A stretch of DNA of 64,000 bases from a virus. Under the pieces are notes generated by a model that worked only from the letters and a program-made list of their open reading frames with translations, made no database searches and was not told the DNA's origin. The stretch spans positions 86,883-150,882 of the IMG/VR virus record IMGVR_UViG_3300034152_000478. The stretch is one strand, 5' to 3'. Shown in pieces: positions 34,375 to 42,330 of this stretch (the first letter of the stretch is position 1; every line of letters starts with the position of its first letter). The translations under genes were made by a program, and so were the position numbers.

Positions 34375-34449
34375 TGGAGCGGCCAGCGGGACTCGAACCC
34401 GCATTGTCGACTTGGCAAGCCGATGCACTACCAGTTGTACTATGGCCGC
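34375..34449 (-). tRNA. tRNA-Gly, anticodon GCC, CCA encoded
   Basis: Minus strand. Acceptor GCGGCCA pairs with TGGCCGC, D-arm GTAC/GTGC with GGTA in the loop, anticodon stem TCGGC/GTCGA around loop TTGCCAA, and T-arm GCGGG/CCCGC around TTCGAGT. The discriminator T is followed by an encoded CCA. All arms close, so it should be functional. It may support translation of Gly-rich phage proteins or replace a cleaved host tRNA. Confidence 0.93.
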
Positions 34450-34503
34450 CTTATTATCTGTAATACGTCACAGAACCAGTCCGGCTATTACTGACCCTGC
34501 TAA

Positions 34504-35082
34504 TTACTCAGACATATCCAGACTGATTAGTACCTTCCCAACGCGCAGCGGCTGGTCGCTGATATGCACGATCTGGCCACCACTAATATAGTGCTTGTGG
34601 AATGTGCCCTGCGGCGTCTTCCAGTACAGATACCTGATTGAGCTACCATAGGTGCCATCGTCCTGGATTACCTCGGTCGTGCGACGCATCTGTCCGCTGA
34701 TCTCCACCGGGATACCACGAAGCTCATAGCTACAACTCTGATTGTCCTGCGCTGCAACGCTGTAAGGCTTCAGTCGCTTCCCGGAAGATGTCACCTTGCC
34801 ATCAACAGCCGAGTAGAGAATGACATCGCCACTAAAGGCAGAGATAACATACAGGTGCTTAATAGAGCCCGGCCTGTTGTCTTCCCTCAAGCGATGAACG
34901 ATGTTGCGCTGTTCAGCCGTCATGCCCTTGGCATCAGTCTTAACAATGTCGTTGGTGACTGAAACCTGACGCACGCCAGACTCAGTAGTGGGCTTACTTT
35001 CCTCTCCACTGGGACAACCAGTCAGAGTAAGCAGCACGATTACTGCCGCAAGAATAGCAAAAACAAACCAAACGTTTCTCAT
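34504..35082 (-). CDS. Predicted lipoprotein
   Basis: 192 residues: hydrophobic signal segment (about 5-21) ending in lipobox LTGC, then a soluble beta-rich domain. GGAGG precedes the ATG. It ends 54 bases before the tRNA. Probably anchored in an envelope membrane; function unknown. Confidence 0.65.
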   Translation of the reverse strand: MRNVWFVFAILAAVIVLLTLTGCPSGEESKPTTESGVRQVSVTNDIVKTDAKGMTAEQRNIVHRLREDNRPGSIKHLYVISAFSGDVILYSAVDGKVTSSGKRLKPYSVAAQDNQSCSYELRGIPVEISGQMRRTTEVIQDDGTYGSSIRYLYWKTPQGTFHKHYISGGQIVHISDQPLRVGKVLISLDMSE

Positions 35083-35094
35083 AAGTGACCTCCT

Positions 35095-35565
35095 TTATCG
35101 AGTAAGGTAAGTAGCAAACTTGCGAGGCAAAGGCTCCAGGTTAGCCGGTAGACCTGCAGGCATCTGTCCAGCATTACAAAATGCATAGTTGAACTTGGCC
35201 ATTTGTGCATTGTAGTCGGCTGCCAGGTTGTTGAATTGTGACTTGACCGCGACAGTTTCTGCTCGACTCATAGCGTAATCCTGTCTCACATCTCGTGGCC
35301 AATCTTTGCGGTCCTCACCATAGTTATCCACAAAAGACTTGACGTTCTCTTCAAAGACAGCGATCTTGGATCTCATACTGTCCAAAGCAGCAGCCTGATC
35401 CTTGAACCACTCGTACTTCTGGAGCAGCCTGGTCGGGCTAAACTCTTTCTTTGCTACGTTAATAGCATCCTTTGCGAACCAGCCGACAAGGCTGGCAACG
35501 CAACCGCCCGCCACCAGAATGACCACACACATTGTGATGCCTAAACCTAAAGCGACTTTCTTCAT
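35095..35565 (-). CDS. Membrane-anchored helical protein, LemA-like
   Basis: 156 residues: one N-terminal membrane helix (about 4-30), then long helices with the LemA-like pattern of an antiparallel bundle (DSMRSKIAVFEENVK, SQFNNLAADYNAQM). GGAGG upstream. Together with the lipoprotein after it, an early envelope-directed pair. Confidence 0.55.
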   Translation of the reverse strand: MKKVALGLGITMCVVILVAGGCVASLVGWFAKDAINVAKKEFSPTRLLQKYEWFKDQAAALDSMRSKIAVFEENVKSFVDNYGEDRKDWPRDVRQDYAMSRAETVAVKSQFNNLAADYNAQMAKFNYAFCNAGQMPAGLPANLEPLPRKFATYLTR

Positions 35566-35592
35566 GAAACTACCTCCGTAAAAGTGAAACTA

Positions 35593-35931
35593 CTACTCTT
35601 CTTTGAAAAAGGGATGTCGTTTACAAAAGAAGTCTGGCGGCGAGTGTCGATCATGCATTTGCATACCAGGCTCGTGACAGCAGCCAAGCCCAGCTTCTTC
35701 ACGTGATATGTGTCGCTCTCCCCTGTCGTCCCAAATTGTACCAAAGTGTTCCCAATACTCACAGGTGCGACAGCAAACGTCCTCGCCAAGAGTAAGCTGT
35801 TTGCCTTCGGCAGCTTTGACTATTAATCCGTAGAACTGGTCTGTAGCCCTCTTAAGCTTATACAAAGCTGGCAGATTTTCTTCTACCTCTTTCAGCAGCT
35901 TGACCATTGCGTCGAGGTCTTCTTGCTTCAT
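35593..35931 (-). CDS. Cysteine/histidine-rich zinc-binding protein
   Basis: 112 residues from ATG 35931 (AGGAG upstream). The C-terminal half has CCRTCEYWEH, GLGCCHEPG and FFCKRH, enough ligands for one or two zinc ions; the N-terminus is a helix. Unknown function. Confidence 0.6.
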   Translation of the reverse strand: MKQEDLDAMVKLLKEVEENLPALYKLKRATDQFYGLIVKAAEGKQLTLGEDVCCRTCEYWEHFGTIWDDRGERHISREEAGLGCCHEPGMQMHDRHSPPDFFCKRHPFFKEE

Positions 35932-35939
35932 GACCACTC

Positions 35940-36188
35940 CTAATCAGGTGGCAGCCAAGTCTCAATAAGTTTCGGCTTCGGTCCAGACAGATCGTATTCG
36001 CAACATTCGTTTTCTTCTGGCACGGTATCAAACAGGGCGCACACCCCGATACCGCACAAACATCGAAGTGTCAGGTGATTCAATCTGCTTGATATGTCCC
36101 AGGTTTGCTGCCCTTTATACCAACGTGGTTCGACAGTAAATACATCATAGTCGTCCCATTCTTTATTGTATGTCAACCAAACTATCAT
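35940..36188 (-). CDS. Small unknown protein
   Basis: 82 residues, aromatic and acidic, with five Cys between residues 43 and 64 (LRCLCGIGVC, ENECCEYD). Not recognised. Confidence 0.55.
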   Translation of the reverse strand: MIVWLTYNKEWDDYDVFTVEPRWYKGQQTWDISSRLNHLTLRCLCGIGVCALFDTVPEENECCEYDLSGPKPKLIETWLPPD

Positions 36189-36191
36189 GGC

Positions 36192-36620
36192 CTATTCCTC
36201 GTCAAATGTCACAACGAAGCTAATCGAATTAGACTGGTCAGATTCAAGCCCGTTGCGGAAGTGTGTAGCGTACAGGTCGTATGTGCCTGCTGCCAGATTG
36301 TACTGTTCACGCAAGTCTTTGAATGGTACTCGTGTCGTGCCAGGCTCTACCTCCAGTGTGAATCCGTTTGAGAAGTATAAGTAGGTACCATCGATGTTGG
36401 TATCGCCCTCGTCCCAGGCAATCACACCGTGCCAAATAGATGCTCGCGTCGTTGCCACGATCTCCCCGGCCTTGTACACGTGCATGGTATAGACTAAATG
36501 GCCGTATTCTTCTGGTGTATCTACAATGGTGCCATGGGTCGCACTGCCACCCACCACGATCCTTTCACCCTGCTTGACAACAAACGAATAGAGTAGCGGA
36601 CTATGCCCATTCCAGGACAC
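36192..36620 (-). CDS. Unknown beta-rich protein
   Basis: 142 residues if it starts at GTG 36620, where the ribosome site is weak. Alternating strands (LVYTMHVYKAGEIVATTRAS, YLYFSNGFTLEVEPG) suggest an Ig-like or jelly-roll fold. It overlaps the previous gene by 100 bases in another frame, so a later start or a frameshift product is possible. Confidence 0.45.
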   Translation of the reverse strand: MSWNGHSPLLYSFVVKQGERIVVGGSATHGTIVDTPEEYGHLVYTMHVYKAGEIVATTRASIWHGVIAWDEGDTNIDGTYLYFSNGFTLEVEPGTTRVPFKDLREQYNLAAGTYDLYATHFRNGLESDQSNSISFVVTFDEE

Positions 36621-36847
36621 TTCAATTCGCCTTCGGGCGTCAGAATAAAATCACACTCCTTGTTCTCATTGTATTCTTCACGGTATTCCTCTGCACTATC
36701 GTGGAACTCCATGTATTCCATGGGTGGCTGGTCTTCGCCACCGCAGTTTTCCATATAAGGCAGGAGAGCCTTGCGGACAGCCTCTTGCAGACCCAGCTCG
36801 TTTACCTTTTCGTTGGAAAGCTTAACCAGAACAGTAAAGTGTGACAT
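36521..36847 (-). CDS. MSHFTVLV-type phage protein, short
   Basis: 108 residues. The opening MSHFTVLVKL is a recurring start of a phage protein family of unknown role, and EYMEFHDSAEEYREEY follows as in that family. Family members I know of are often longer, so the C-terminus here may be cut or altered by a frameshift near 36600. Confidence 0.5.
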   Translation of the reverse strand: MSHFTVLVKLSNEKVNELGLQEAVRKALLPYMENCGGEDQPPMEYMEFHDSAEEYREEYNENKECDFILTPEGELKCPGMGIVRYSIRLLSSRVKGSWWVAVRPMAPL

Positions 36848-36856
36848 GATTGCTCC

Positions 36857-37138
36857 TCAAGTTTTTCTTCTTGGCCTCTTACATTTCAAAAACGTCGGGC
36901 ATTTTTTTGGTATTACAAACGCTGTGAATCTTTCGCCCAAGCCCGCTTCCGGTTGATTCTTAACTGCCTCCGCCAGATCGCTATTGGCAAACCCCAGCGG
37001 GATAGCGTAGTCTCCCCAGTAGCAGGCATACAACTCGTCATCCAGATATTTTCCTCCGACTTTGCCGCATGAACACCATCTAATCTCCTGCGCCATTTTT
37101 ATTACGTCGGAGCACTTCGCGCATAGCAGTAACTTCAT
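36857..37138 (-). CDS. Zinc-ribbon phage protein
   Basis: 93 residues. CAKC near the start and CSCGKVGGKYLDDELYACYWGDYAIPLGFAN form the pattern of a small conserved phage protein with a CxxC...CxC knuckle. Start at 37138 gives a 59-base overlap with the upstream gene. Confidence 0.6.
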   Translation of the reverse strand: MKLLLCAKCSDVIKMAQEIRWCSCGKVGGKYLDDELYACYWGDYAIPLGFANSDLAEAVKNQPEAGLGERFTAFVIPKKCPTFLKCKRPRRKT

Positions 37139-37394
37139 CTTCTTCTATCTCCATTTCGCAAATCTCATGTATAAACACGAGCTTTGCCCGTGACAAATCT
37201 CTCTCTTGCAACAGTCTACTCGTGGTTTTAGTTTTGACATCCTGGCTTACTTCAAGTGAAGCAACTTTGGCTTTGAGTTTCTTTTCTTTCTTCTGTGCCA
37301 GCAATAAGCTAATACCGAGTAGTATGTCGCATACAATCGCAACAATACCAGCACCAATAATGATGCCGAATATTCCTTCAGGTAGTGTTATCAT
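37080..37394 (-). CDS. Membrane protein with coiled coil
   Basis: 104 residues: membrane segment about 8-33 (IIIGAGIVAIVCDILLGISL), then a charged coiled coil. Shares one base with the next upstream gene. Unknown function. Confidence 0.5.
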   Translation of the reverse strand: MITLPEGIFGIIIGAGIVAIVCDILLGISLLLAQKKEKKLKAKVASLEVSQDVKTKTTSRLLQERDLSRAKLVFIHEICEMEIEEDEVTAMREVLRRNKNGAGD

Positions 37395-37609
37395 TATCTC
37401 ACTCCATCGAATCCGTCTTTATAACCCATGAAGTATGTCAAAGCATCATGGGCATTGGCGAACTTTCTTTCCTGACCATATCTTACGAAGATCAGCACCA
37501 CACTGAAGTCTCCGTCACTTATTTCCGAGTGCACTTCCTCCAGTAACGGCACTCGTTCGTTGAATGCACTCAGCACTTCCTTTAGCGTTTGAATCGTGCT
37601 CTCACTCAT
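37394..37609 (-). CDS. Small unknown protein
   Basis: 71 residues, acidic, helix then strands (FSVVLIFVRYGQE) and a short helix. Not recognised. Good ribosome site region and single-base overlap with its neighbour. Confidence 0.55.
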   Translation of the reverse strand: MSESTIQTLKEVLSAFNERVPLLEEVHSEISDGDFSVVLIFVRYGQERKFANAHDALTYFMGYKDGFDGVR

Positions 37610-37619
37610 GGCTGCCTCC

Positions 37620-38303
37620 TCACGTAATATTGAGATCGCTTTTACTTAGGCTAATCAATTTGTGATAGCGCCGCCAGTAGACTTTATCTGTCATGCCAGC
37701 GCCCTTTAGTTTGCCGTCCACTTGATTTTCAAGAATATAGCCTCGACCCAAACACTGCATAACGAGCTTACGGATTGCAGGCAAGTCCAAGCCCAATCGC
37801 TCTGCTTGTTTGTGTGCCCATTCCCATGCTTTCAATTCATGGTACAGGGTATAGTTGTCGTAGTTGAGTTTCGTGCCGAGATCAGTGACAATGTGTCCCG
37901 CCTCGTGCAGTGTCAATCCATATACCTGGTCCCGTGGTAGTGTGCCGGTGAAAGCCATTACTATCTGGCTGTTGAAAATCTCGATCCCCTCGAACGGCTT
38001 CCGCACTATGTCAATGTCTTCCTGTGCCAACTCCATCAGCATCATTGCAATCGGTGGATGTCCTTCGACGGCAATGAAGCACCAGCCGAAATTCTTGAAA
38101 AACTCCAGTATGGAAATTCCTATGTCGTTAAGGAAGTAATCAAGGTAGCTGCCGTGCCGGTAGATTATGATTGCGAAGAGGTTGTCCAGCTTCGCTCTTT
38201 CCAGCATGGCATCAAACAGGGCGTCGTCGTGATGCCCGTATACCTTGTCGCTTTCTTTGGAATCCCACTCCTGGAAATAATAGGCTATCTTGTACCTTTT
38301 CAT
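37620..38303 (-). CDS. Putative zinc metallopeptidase-like protein
   Basis: 227 residues. LTLHEAGHIV contains HExxH, the zinc-binding and catalytic motif of many metallopeptidases, in the middle of the protein, followed by HELKAWEWAHKQAE, which could give the third ligand. It may be an early protease against host proteins. The rest of the protein is not recognised. Confidence 0.5.
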   Translation of the reverse strand: MKRYKIAYYFQEWDSKESDKVYGHHDDALFDAMLERAKLDNLFAIIIYRHGSYLDYFLNDIGISILEFFKNFGWCFIAVEGHPPIAMMLMELAQEDIDIVRKPFEGIEIFNSQIVMAFTGTLPRDQVYGLTLHEAGHIVTDLGTKLNYDNYTLYHELKAWEWAHKQAERLGLDLPAIRKLVMQCLGRGYILENQVDGKLKGAGMTDKVYWRRYHKLISLSKSDLNIT

Positions 38304-38476
38304 CTAATCTCGATTGGCTGTAGGTTCCGGTTAAAGTAGCCATGATTATCACAGCGCCAAACCATTCTCCCTCGCCCGCCTCGAATGCACAGACGCACGA
38401 TCGGCATCTTGGCACTACACTTGGGACAGGGCTTTTCGACTCTCTGAATTGGTGTGCCAGCTTGTTTCTTAGCCAT
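38300..38476 (-). CDS. Small zinc-ribbon protein
   Basis: 58 residues from ATG 38476. CPKCSAKMP and a later Cys/His (WRCDNHGY) form a probable zinc ribbon; tail basic. Overlaps neighbours by 4 and 8 bases. Confidence 0.55.
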   Translation of the reverse strand: MAKKQAGTPIQRVEKPCPKCSAKMPIVRLCIRGGRGRMVWRCDNHGYFNRNLQPIEIR

Positions 38477-38681
38477 TCTTAAACCCGCAGACAATAGCCG
38501 CGATGAAAATCACATTGATGAACAGTAGTCCTATCACACCCATCATGATCGGGTCTATGTAGTCCGATAGAGTTTTGCCTTTAGAACGCTCTTCCTTAAT
38601 GATGCCTACCAACATCTTAATCATGAAGAAGTTGGCTGCTACCACCAGTATAATTAATGCAATCACTACGATGATCTGCAC
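38469..38681 (-). CDS. Small two-helix membrane protein
   Basis: 70 residues with hydrophobic segments at about 3-24 and 47-66 joined by a charged loop, typical of a small inner-membrane protein. Function unknown. Confidence 0.55.
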   Translation of the reverse strand: MQIIVVIALIILVVAANFFMIKMLVGIIKEERSKGKTLSDYIDPIMMGVIGLLFINVIFIAAIVCGFKNG

Positions 38682-38682
38682 C

Positions 38683-38922
38683 TTACTTCTCCTCGTGATG
38701 GACTATCTTGTGACAGTTAGCACAGAGAACTATACACTTCTTCATTTCTTTCATAGCCGCCGTAAAAGACTGACGAGCCAGGACAGCTACGTTTGCTTTC
38801 TTCGTGTTTCCATCCACGTGATGATATTCGTGTGTCCTCCAGTCTCTATTGCCGCAACGTGAGCACACCTGCTGTATGCGCCAGTTGTGGAATTTTATCA
38901 GAGCTTTTCTGCGATTCGACAT
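38683..38922 (-). CDS. HNH-type endonuclease-like small protein
   Basis: 79 residues. CSRCGN, EYHHVDGNTK and CIVLCANCHKIVHH place two zinc-binding Cys pairs around an HH-N-H nuclease core. Could be a stand-alone homing or nicking enzyme. Preceded by the motif at 38937-38954. Confidence 0.65.
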   Translation of the reverse strand: MSNRRKALIKFHNWRIQQVCSRCGNRDWRTHEYHHVDGNTKKANVAVLARQSFTAAMKEMKKCIVLCANCHKIVHHEEK

Positions 38923-38936
38923 CTTGTCTATCCTAT

Positions 38937-38954
38937 TATCGGTCCAATTTTCCA
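38937..38954. promoter_or_regulatory. Copy 2 of the 18 bp intergenic motif
   Basis: TATCGGTCCAATTTTCCA on the + strand, 16 of 18 identical to 34137-34154. On the minus strand it reads GGACCGATAATAGG, whose end resembles a -10 box, but no good -35 is present. Confidence 0.45.
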
Positions 38955-38975
38955 GTAGACTACGTTAATTTCCTT

Positions 38976-39182
38976 TCACCTTTCACTTTCTACCAGTTTG
39001 GCTTCTGCCAGCGCCTCGAACAGCTCCCTGTAAACTGCCTGTATTATGTCCAGTGGGTTCTTGTCTGCCCCGCTGTCGATAGTGCTCATAGCGGATTCGA
39101 CCGCTGCCTTCAGGATAATAGCGGTACGTTCTCCTTTACGCCTCTTCATTCCTTGTGTGAATGAGTATGCTTCACTTGCCAT
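38976..39182 (-). CDS. Small helical protein
   Basis: 68 residues, nearly all helix, charged ends. Not recognised. Overlaps the next upstream gene by one base. Confidence 0.5.
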   Translation of the reverse strand: MASEAYSFTQGMKRRKGERTAIILKAAVESAMSTIDSGADKNPLDIIQAVYRELFEALAEAKLVESER

Positions 39183-39529
39183 TAGTCTATCTCTTCATCG
39201 TCCTCGGCCCACGGCTGCCTTTCCTGGAGAAAGACCACCTTCACCTCTGCTACCTCGCCGTTCTCAGTCCGGCGAATATAGACAGGATAGCTCCCATCAC
39301 CCATGCCGGTTCGCACGGTAACGCCAAGTCCAGGGTGCCCCTTCTGGTAGCTGAACTGCTGATGCCCCCTCTTGAAGAAGCCACCAGCGTGCAGAATGCT
39401 GCAGAACTCTTTCCAGTCTTTCGCTGGATGTTCATCGGCATCCGGCGTGACACAGTAACAGGGATCACCGACCCAGCAAAGCCCAGCGTCTACTCCGATT
39501 CGTCCGACTTCTTCCCAGTCGTAACACAT
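39182..39529 (-). CDS. Conserved phage protein with GVTVRTGMGDG motif
   Basis: 115 residues from ATG 39529 (GGAGG ten bases upstream). AGLCWVGDPCYC and GVTVRTGMGDGSYPVYI form a beta-rich pattern seen in a small conserved family of phage and bacterial proteins whose function is unknown. Confidence 0.6.
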   Translation of the reverse strand: MCYDWEEVGRIGVDAGLCWVGDPCYCVTPDADEHPAKDWKEFCSILHAGGFFKRGHQQFSYQKGHPGLGVTVRTGMGDGSYPVYIRRTENGEVAEVKVVFLQERQPWAEDDEEID

Positions 39530-39741
39530 CCTGGTATTGCCTCCATGTGAAAGGTGTGATATCTGTAGTCTACCCGCCACTCGTGGCCGTATTGACAACG
39601 CATTTGCAGGCGGATCTCGTTACCTCCCTTGGGCGGCGGAACCTTCCAACCAATACTCATTAGCGTAGTCCCAGTCGTGCCACAGCGAGGGCAAACTGTA
39701 CCATTACTCCACTCGCACTGCTCCTCATACACCGTTGGCAT
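39490..39741 (-). CDS. Small zinc-ribbon protein
   Basis: 83 residues. Knuckles CPRCGTTG and, 25 residues later, CQYGH...; a Cys near the end may be free. Overlaps the next gene by 40 bases. Confidence 0.58.
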   Translation of the reverse strand: MPTVYEEQCEWSNGTVCPRCGTTGTTLMSIGWKVPPPKGGNEIRLQMRCQYGHEWRVDYRYHTFHMEAIPGCVTTGKKSDESE

Positions 39742-39991
39742 ATCCTTGACCCTCCTCTTCTTCAGGACAGTCGGCTATCTCCAGCCATATTTCACCCTTG
39801 TCAACGCCGATCTGGATCGGCCCCTCAGCCTCCACAAACTCTCTCAGGGCTGCCAGGTTCTCTATTTCCAGCTCCCATCCATTGGCTGGTTGTCCTGCCT
39901 GGTTTTTGTTAGTGCGCTCAGCTCCGTAGCATGGGGCTTGCCATGCCCGCCTGGTTGTGTGCTGACTGCGCCGCGAGATTTCAAACTTCAC
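39725..39991 (-). CDS. Small unknown protein
   Basis: 88 residues starting at GTG 39991, seven bases after GGAG. Basic N-terminus, acidic C-terminus (EEEEGQG). Not recognised. Confidence 0.5.
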   Translation of the reverse strand: MKFEISRRSQHTTRRAWQAPCYGAERTNKNQAGQPANGWELEIENLAALREFVEAEGPIQIGVDKGEIWLEIADCPEEEEGQGYANGV

Positions 39992-39992
39992 T

Positions 39993-40379
39993 CTACTTCT
40001 CCTTGGTGCGCTTCTCAATGATCGCAGGATTAACCGGCAGATCGATCATTCCTGCTCCCCACAATTTCTCCAACCTCTCCAGCAGAAGAGTACACAATGC
40101 GTCTTCTATCGGTGTCTTCCAGCCGAAGCGTTTGATTATTAGCTCGTACAGCGTTATGACAGGAAGAATCTCATCAGAATACTCATCGCATTTCTGATGT
40201 TTGACATACACCATATATGCATCTTGTGGTTTTATCCGGTAGGTCCCAGTGTTTGGTTCTCTTTCGCTATTTTTAATAGCCGCCTCCCAGGAAGCTTTCA
40301 AGTCCTCGTCGTGTTTTGCCAATTCATCAAGGTACCGATAAAACTCATAAATCCTCTGCCGCATTCTGGTCAGTCTCAT
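39993..40379 (-). CDS. Helical unknown protein
   Basis: 128 residues from ATG 40379 (GAGG six bases upstream). Predicted helical, basic N-terminus (MRLTRMRQRIYEFYRYLDEL). Not recognised. Confidence 0.55.
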   Translation of the reverse strand: MRLTRMRQRIYEFYRYLDELAKHDEDLKASWEAAIKNSEREPNTGTYRIKPQDAYMVYVKHQKCDEYSDEILPVITLYELIIKRFGWKTPIEDALCTLLLERLEKLWGAGMIDLPVNPAIIEKRTKEK

Positions 40380-40380
40380 A

Positions 40381-40758
40381 TTACACCTCGTCCGGCGGAT
40401 CGCTTTCAACGTAGTCTACTTCGTCCTGTAGGGCCTCAGCCAGCAGCTCGAACGCAGCCCGGTCTCTTAGCTCCTCTGAGTCAGCTCGCAGGATCTTATT
40501 GTCCACCTCTATCTCGGTAATGATTCGCTCACTGTCGCCTTCCTCCTCATGACAGCGCTCAGGCGGACCGTGTATCTTCGCAGGCAAATACCACCACTGC
40601 ACATCAAACTGCACTACCACCTCCACAGTGTCGCCCATGAAGTAGTGCTGCAGCAGCTCCCAGTCTTCCTCGGACAGCTCAGTATCGCCGATCATGGCCC
40701 GTCCTTTAGCCCATGTTACTTCCAAGGGTACGCTGTCCTGATAGAAACCGCTTGACAT
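40381..40758 (-). CDS. Acidic unknown protein
   Basis: 125 residues from ATG 40758 with GGAGAG upstream. Strongly acidic in the second half. DNA-mimic proteins look like this, but many other acidic proteins do too. Not recognised. Confidence 0.55.
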   Translation of the reverse strand: MSSGFYQDSVPLEVTWAKGRAMIGDTELSEEDWELLQHYFMGDTVEVVVQFDVQWWYLPAKIHGPPERCHEEEGDSERIITEIEVDNKILRADSEELRDRAAFELLAEALQDEVDYVESDPPDEV

Positions 40759-40786
40759 AACTCTCTCCACAGTAGGAAAATTAGTG

Positions 40787-40829
40787 GCGGGGTGGGCGGC
40801 GGCCAATTTTGGCGGCGGCCACACCCCGC
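40787..40829 (-). promoter_or_regulatory. GC-rich hairpin in the DUF932 - downstream gene gap
   Basis: Arms GCGGGGTG (40787-40794) and CACCCCGC (40822-40829) with a direct repeat of GGCGGCGGCCA inside, which can pair again around AATT. On the minus strand it is followed by only a short T-run (ATTTT), so it may be an attenuator or weak terminator. Confidence 0.4.
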
Positions 40830-40848
40830 ATTCCGAATGAAGGTGCAA

Positions 40849-41823
40849 TCAGTTTGTAGGAGTCTTCGCCAGCTCCCCGGTCGTGAGAAGCTTGAACGCC
40901 TTCTCTTTGAACTGCTCGCCCGAACCGAAGGTCAGGGCCATGGCGCGGCGCTGCGCTCGCTCCAAGCCTTCCGTCTTCCCTTCCCGGTAACGCTTCTCAT
41001 GGTCAGCGTACTCGGTGGCGGCATTGTAGAGCCCGTAGAAGGTGCCCCGAACGCCGGGAATGTCAGTGCCACGTCCACCCTCGATTAACTGGTGGAGACG
41101 AGACTTGTTAGCCTCCCAGGTGCGAATCCGCCCTTCCTGCTTCGTTTCAGGTTTGGGGAGCATCTTGTCGACGAAGATCGTAGAAATATTGGTGTTGGCG
41201 ACACGCTCAGTCAGACCCTTCAGAGCCTCGCCAAACATATTGTAGTACTTCTGTGACCACAGGACAGCGTCACGAGCCTGCGTCAGTCGATCCTCGTAGT
41301 TGACGGTATGGCGAATCGTGAAGAGATTGCGGGTCCGTCCTACGATACCGGCGATCTGGTTTGTACAGACGAAACGGTGGGCCATAGGAAGACCGAGAGC
41401 CGAAGAGCCACCGTCGAATCCGTTGAGAAACAACATGTAGAGGGCGACGCGATCACCCTGGATAACTTCCATGTCTTCGCTCATGCGAGCCAGCAGCCAC
41501 ACGCGACGGTTGCCGTCCAGCGTACCGCATGCCTCATACTCGCAGTGCCCCTGCTCAACAGCCGGGTCCAGGAAAGAGAAGACTTCGCGGTTCTGAATGA
41601 TAGTGTAGCCAGCTCCCACGGCTCGCCTGGAAAGCTTTTCTCGGCCACCCTCTTCCAGATCGCGCACGATAGCCCAGGAGTCACCGTCCTGAGCACCATC
41701 CTCGAAGAATAGGGGAAGCTTGTAGGCTTCAAAATTCAAACCGGCCTGGGTCAGGATCTCCTCGGCAGGAGCCTTGCTGTCCTCAACTCTCTGGCCAGTT
41801 TCCAGCAACGTTTCGACACTCAT
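40849..41823 (-). CDS. DUF932 / phage-plasmid-like protein
   Basis: 324 residues. VGAGYTIIQNREVFSFLDP, FLNGFDGGSSALGLPMAHRFVCTNQI and IRHTVNYEDRL match the DUF932 (TIGR03299-like) family found on phages and plasmids, of unknown function. It has its own promoter gap upstream (41824-41906) and is probably one of the most highly expressed early genes. Confidence 0.85.
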   Translation of the reverse strand: MSVETLLETGQRVEDSKAPAEEILTQAGLNFEAYKLPLFFEDGAQDGDSWAIVRDLEEGGREKLSRRAVGAGYTIIQNREVFSFLDPAVEQGHCEYEACGTLDGNRRVWLLARMSEDMEVIQGDRVALYMLFLNGFDGGSSALGLPMAHRFVCTNQIAGIVGRTRNLFTIRHTVNYEDRLTQARDAVLWSQKYYNMFGEALKGLTERVANTNISTIFVDKMLPKPETKQEGRIRTWEANKSRLHQLIEGGRGTDIPGVRGTFYGLYNAATEYADHEKRYREGKTEGLERAQRRAMALTFGSGEQFKEKAFKLLTTGELAKTPTN

Positions 41824-41877
41824 AAGTTACCTCCGTAGTTTTGGGTGTAGTAAAACTTTTAATTACCTCTCTATTCT

Positions 41878-41905
41878 ACTATACCATATTCTGGGGAAAA
41901 GTCAA
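41878..41905 (-). promoter_or_regulatory. Sigma70-type promoter for the DUF932 gene
   Basis: TTGACT (41905-41900), 16-base spacer, TATAGT (41883-41878). The upstream gene stops two bases before the -35 box; the DUF932 start codon is 55 bases downstream. Confidence 0.75.
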
Positions 41906-41906
41906 A

Positions 41907-42308
41907 TTAATTCTCTTTCATGAGCTGGCCAAGTACCATTAGTCCAGCCAGCATGTCCAGTTTGCGCTTTTCGGCCTTTTCTTTGGCCTTCTTCTTTTTC
42001 TTCTTGTCCTCCTCGTTCTCTCGCGTCGTCAGGGCCACGAGGTAGTTGCGCAGATCCTGGTCCGCGAGCCTATCAGCGAGACTCTCAAAGAACTTCCAGG
42101 CCCAGCCAGGAATGTTACCATGAATATTGATGTAACGATCTGAGAGAGACCGTACTGCCCTCGGCACCTTCGTCTTGAACCGCTCTGCAGCGTCTTTTAG
42201 CGCAGCTTCCAGCGTCTCTACGTCCTCGTGAGACAGGTGAGCCCGCGAATGGCGAAAGAAGACATAATCGAACGGGTTTGAAACGCAGGAATCCTTCAGC
42301 CTTTTCAT
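41907..42308 (-). CDS. Basic unknown protein with Lys-rich tail
   Basis: 133 residues from ATG 42308 with GAGGAG upstream. The last third is a Lys/Glu tract (EDKKKKKKAKEKAEKRK). The frame stays open upstream to 42368, but that part runs through the hairpin region and has no ribosome site. Not recognised; nucleic-acid binding is plausible. Confidence 0.6.
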   Translation of the reverse strand: MKRLKDSCVSNPFDYVFFRHSRAHLSHEDVETLEAALKDAAERFKTKVPRAVRSLSDRYINIHGNIPGWAWKFFESLADRLADQDLRNYLVALTTRENEEDKKKKKKAKEKAEKRKLDMLAGLMVLGQLMKEN

Positions 42309-42330
42309 TGCTCTCCTCGTTGAAAGGGGT

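Noticed and set aside
34162-34428. Open frame across the tRNA-Gly
   Set aside because: It runs through the tRNA and its terminator, so it cannot be a normal gene.
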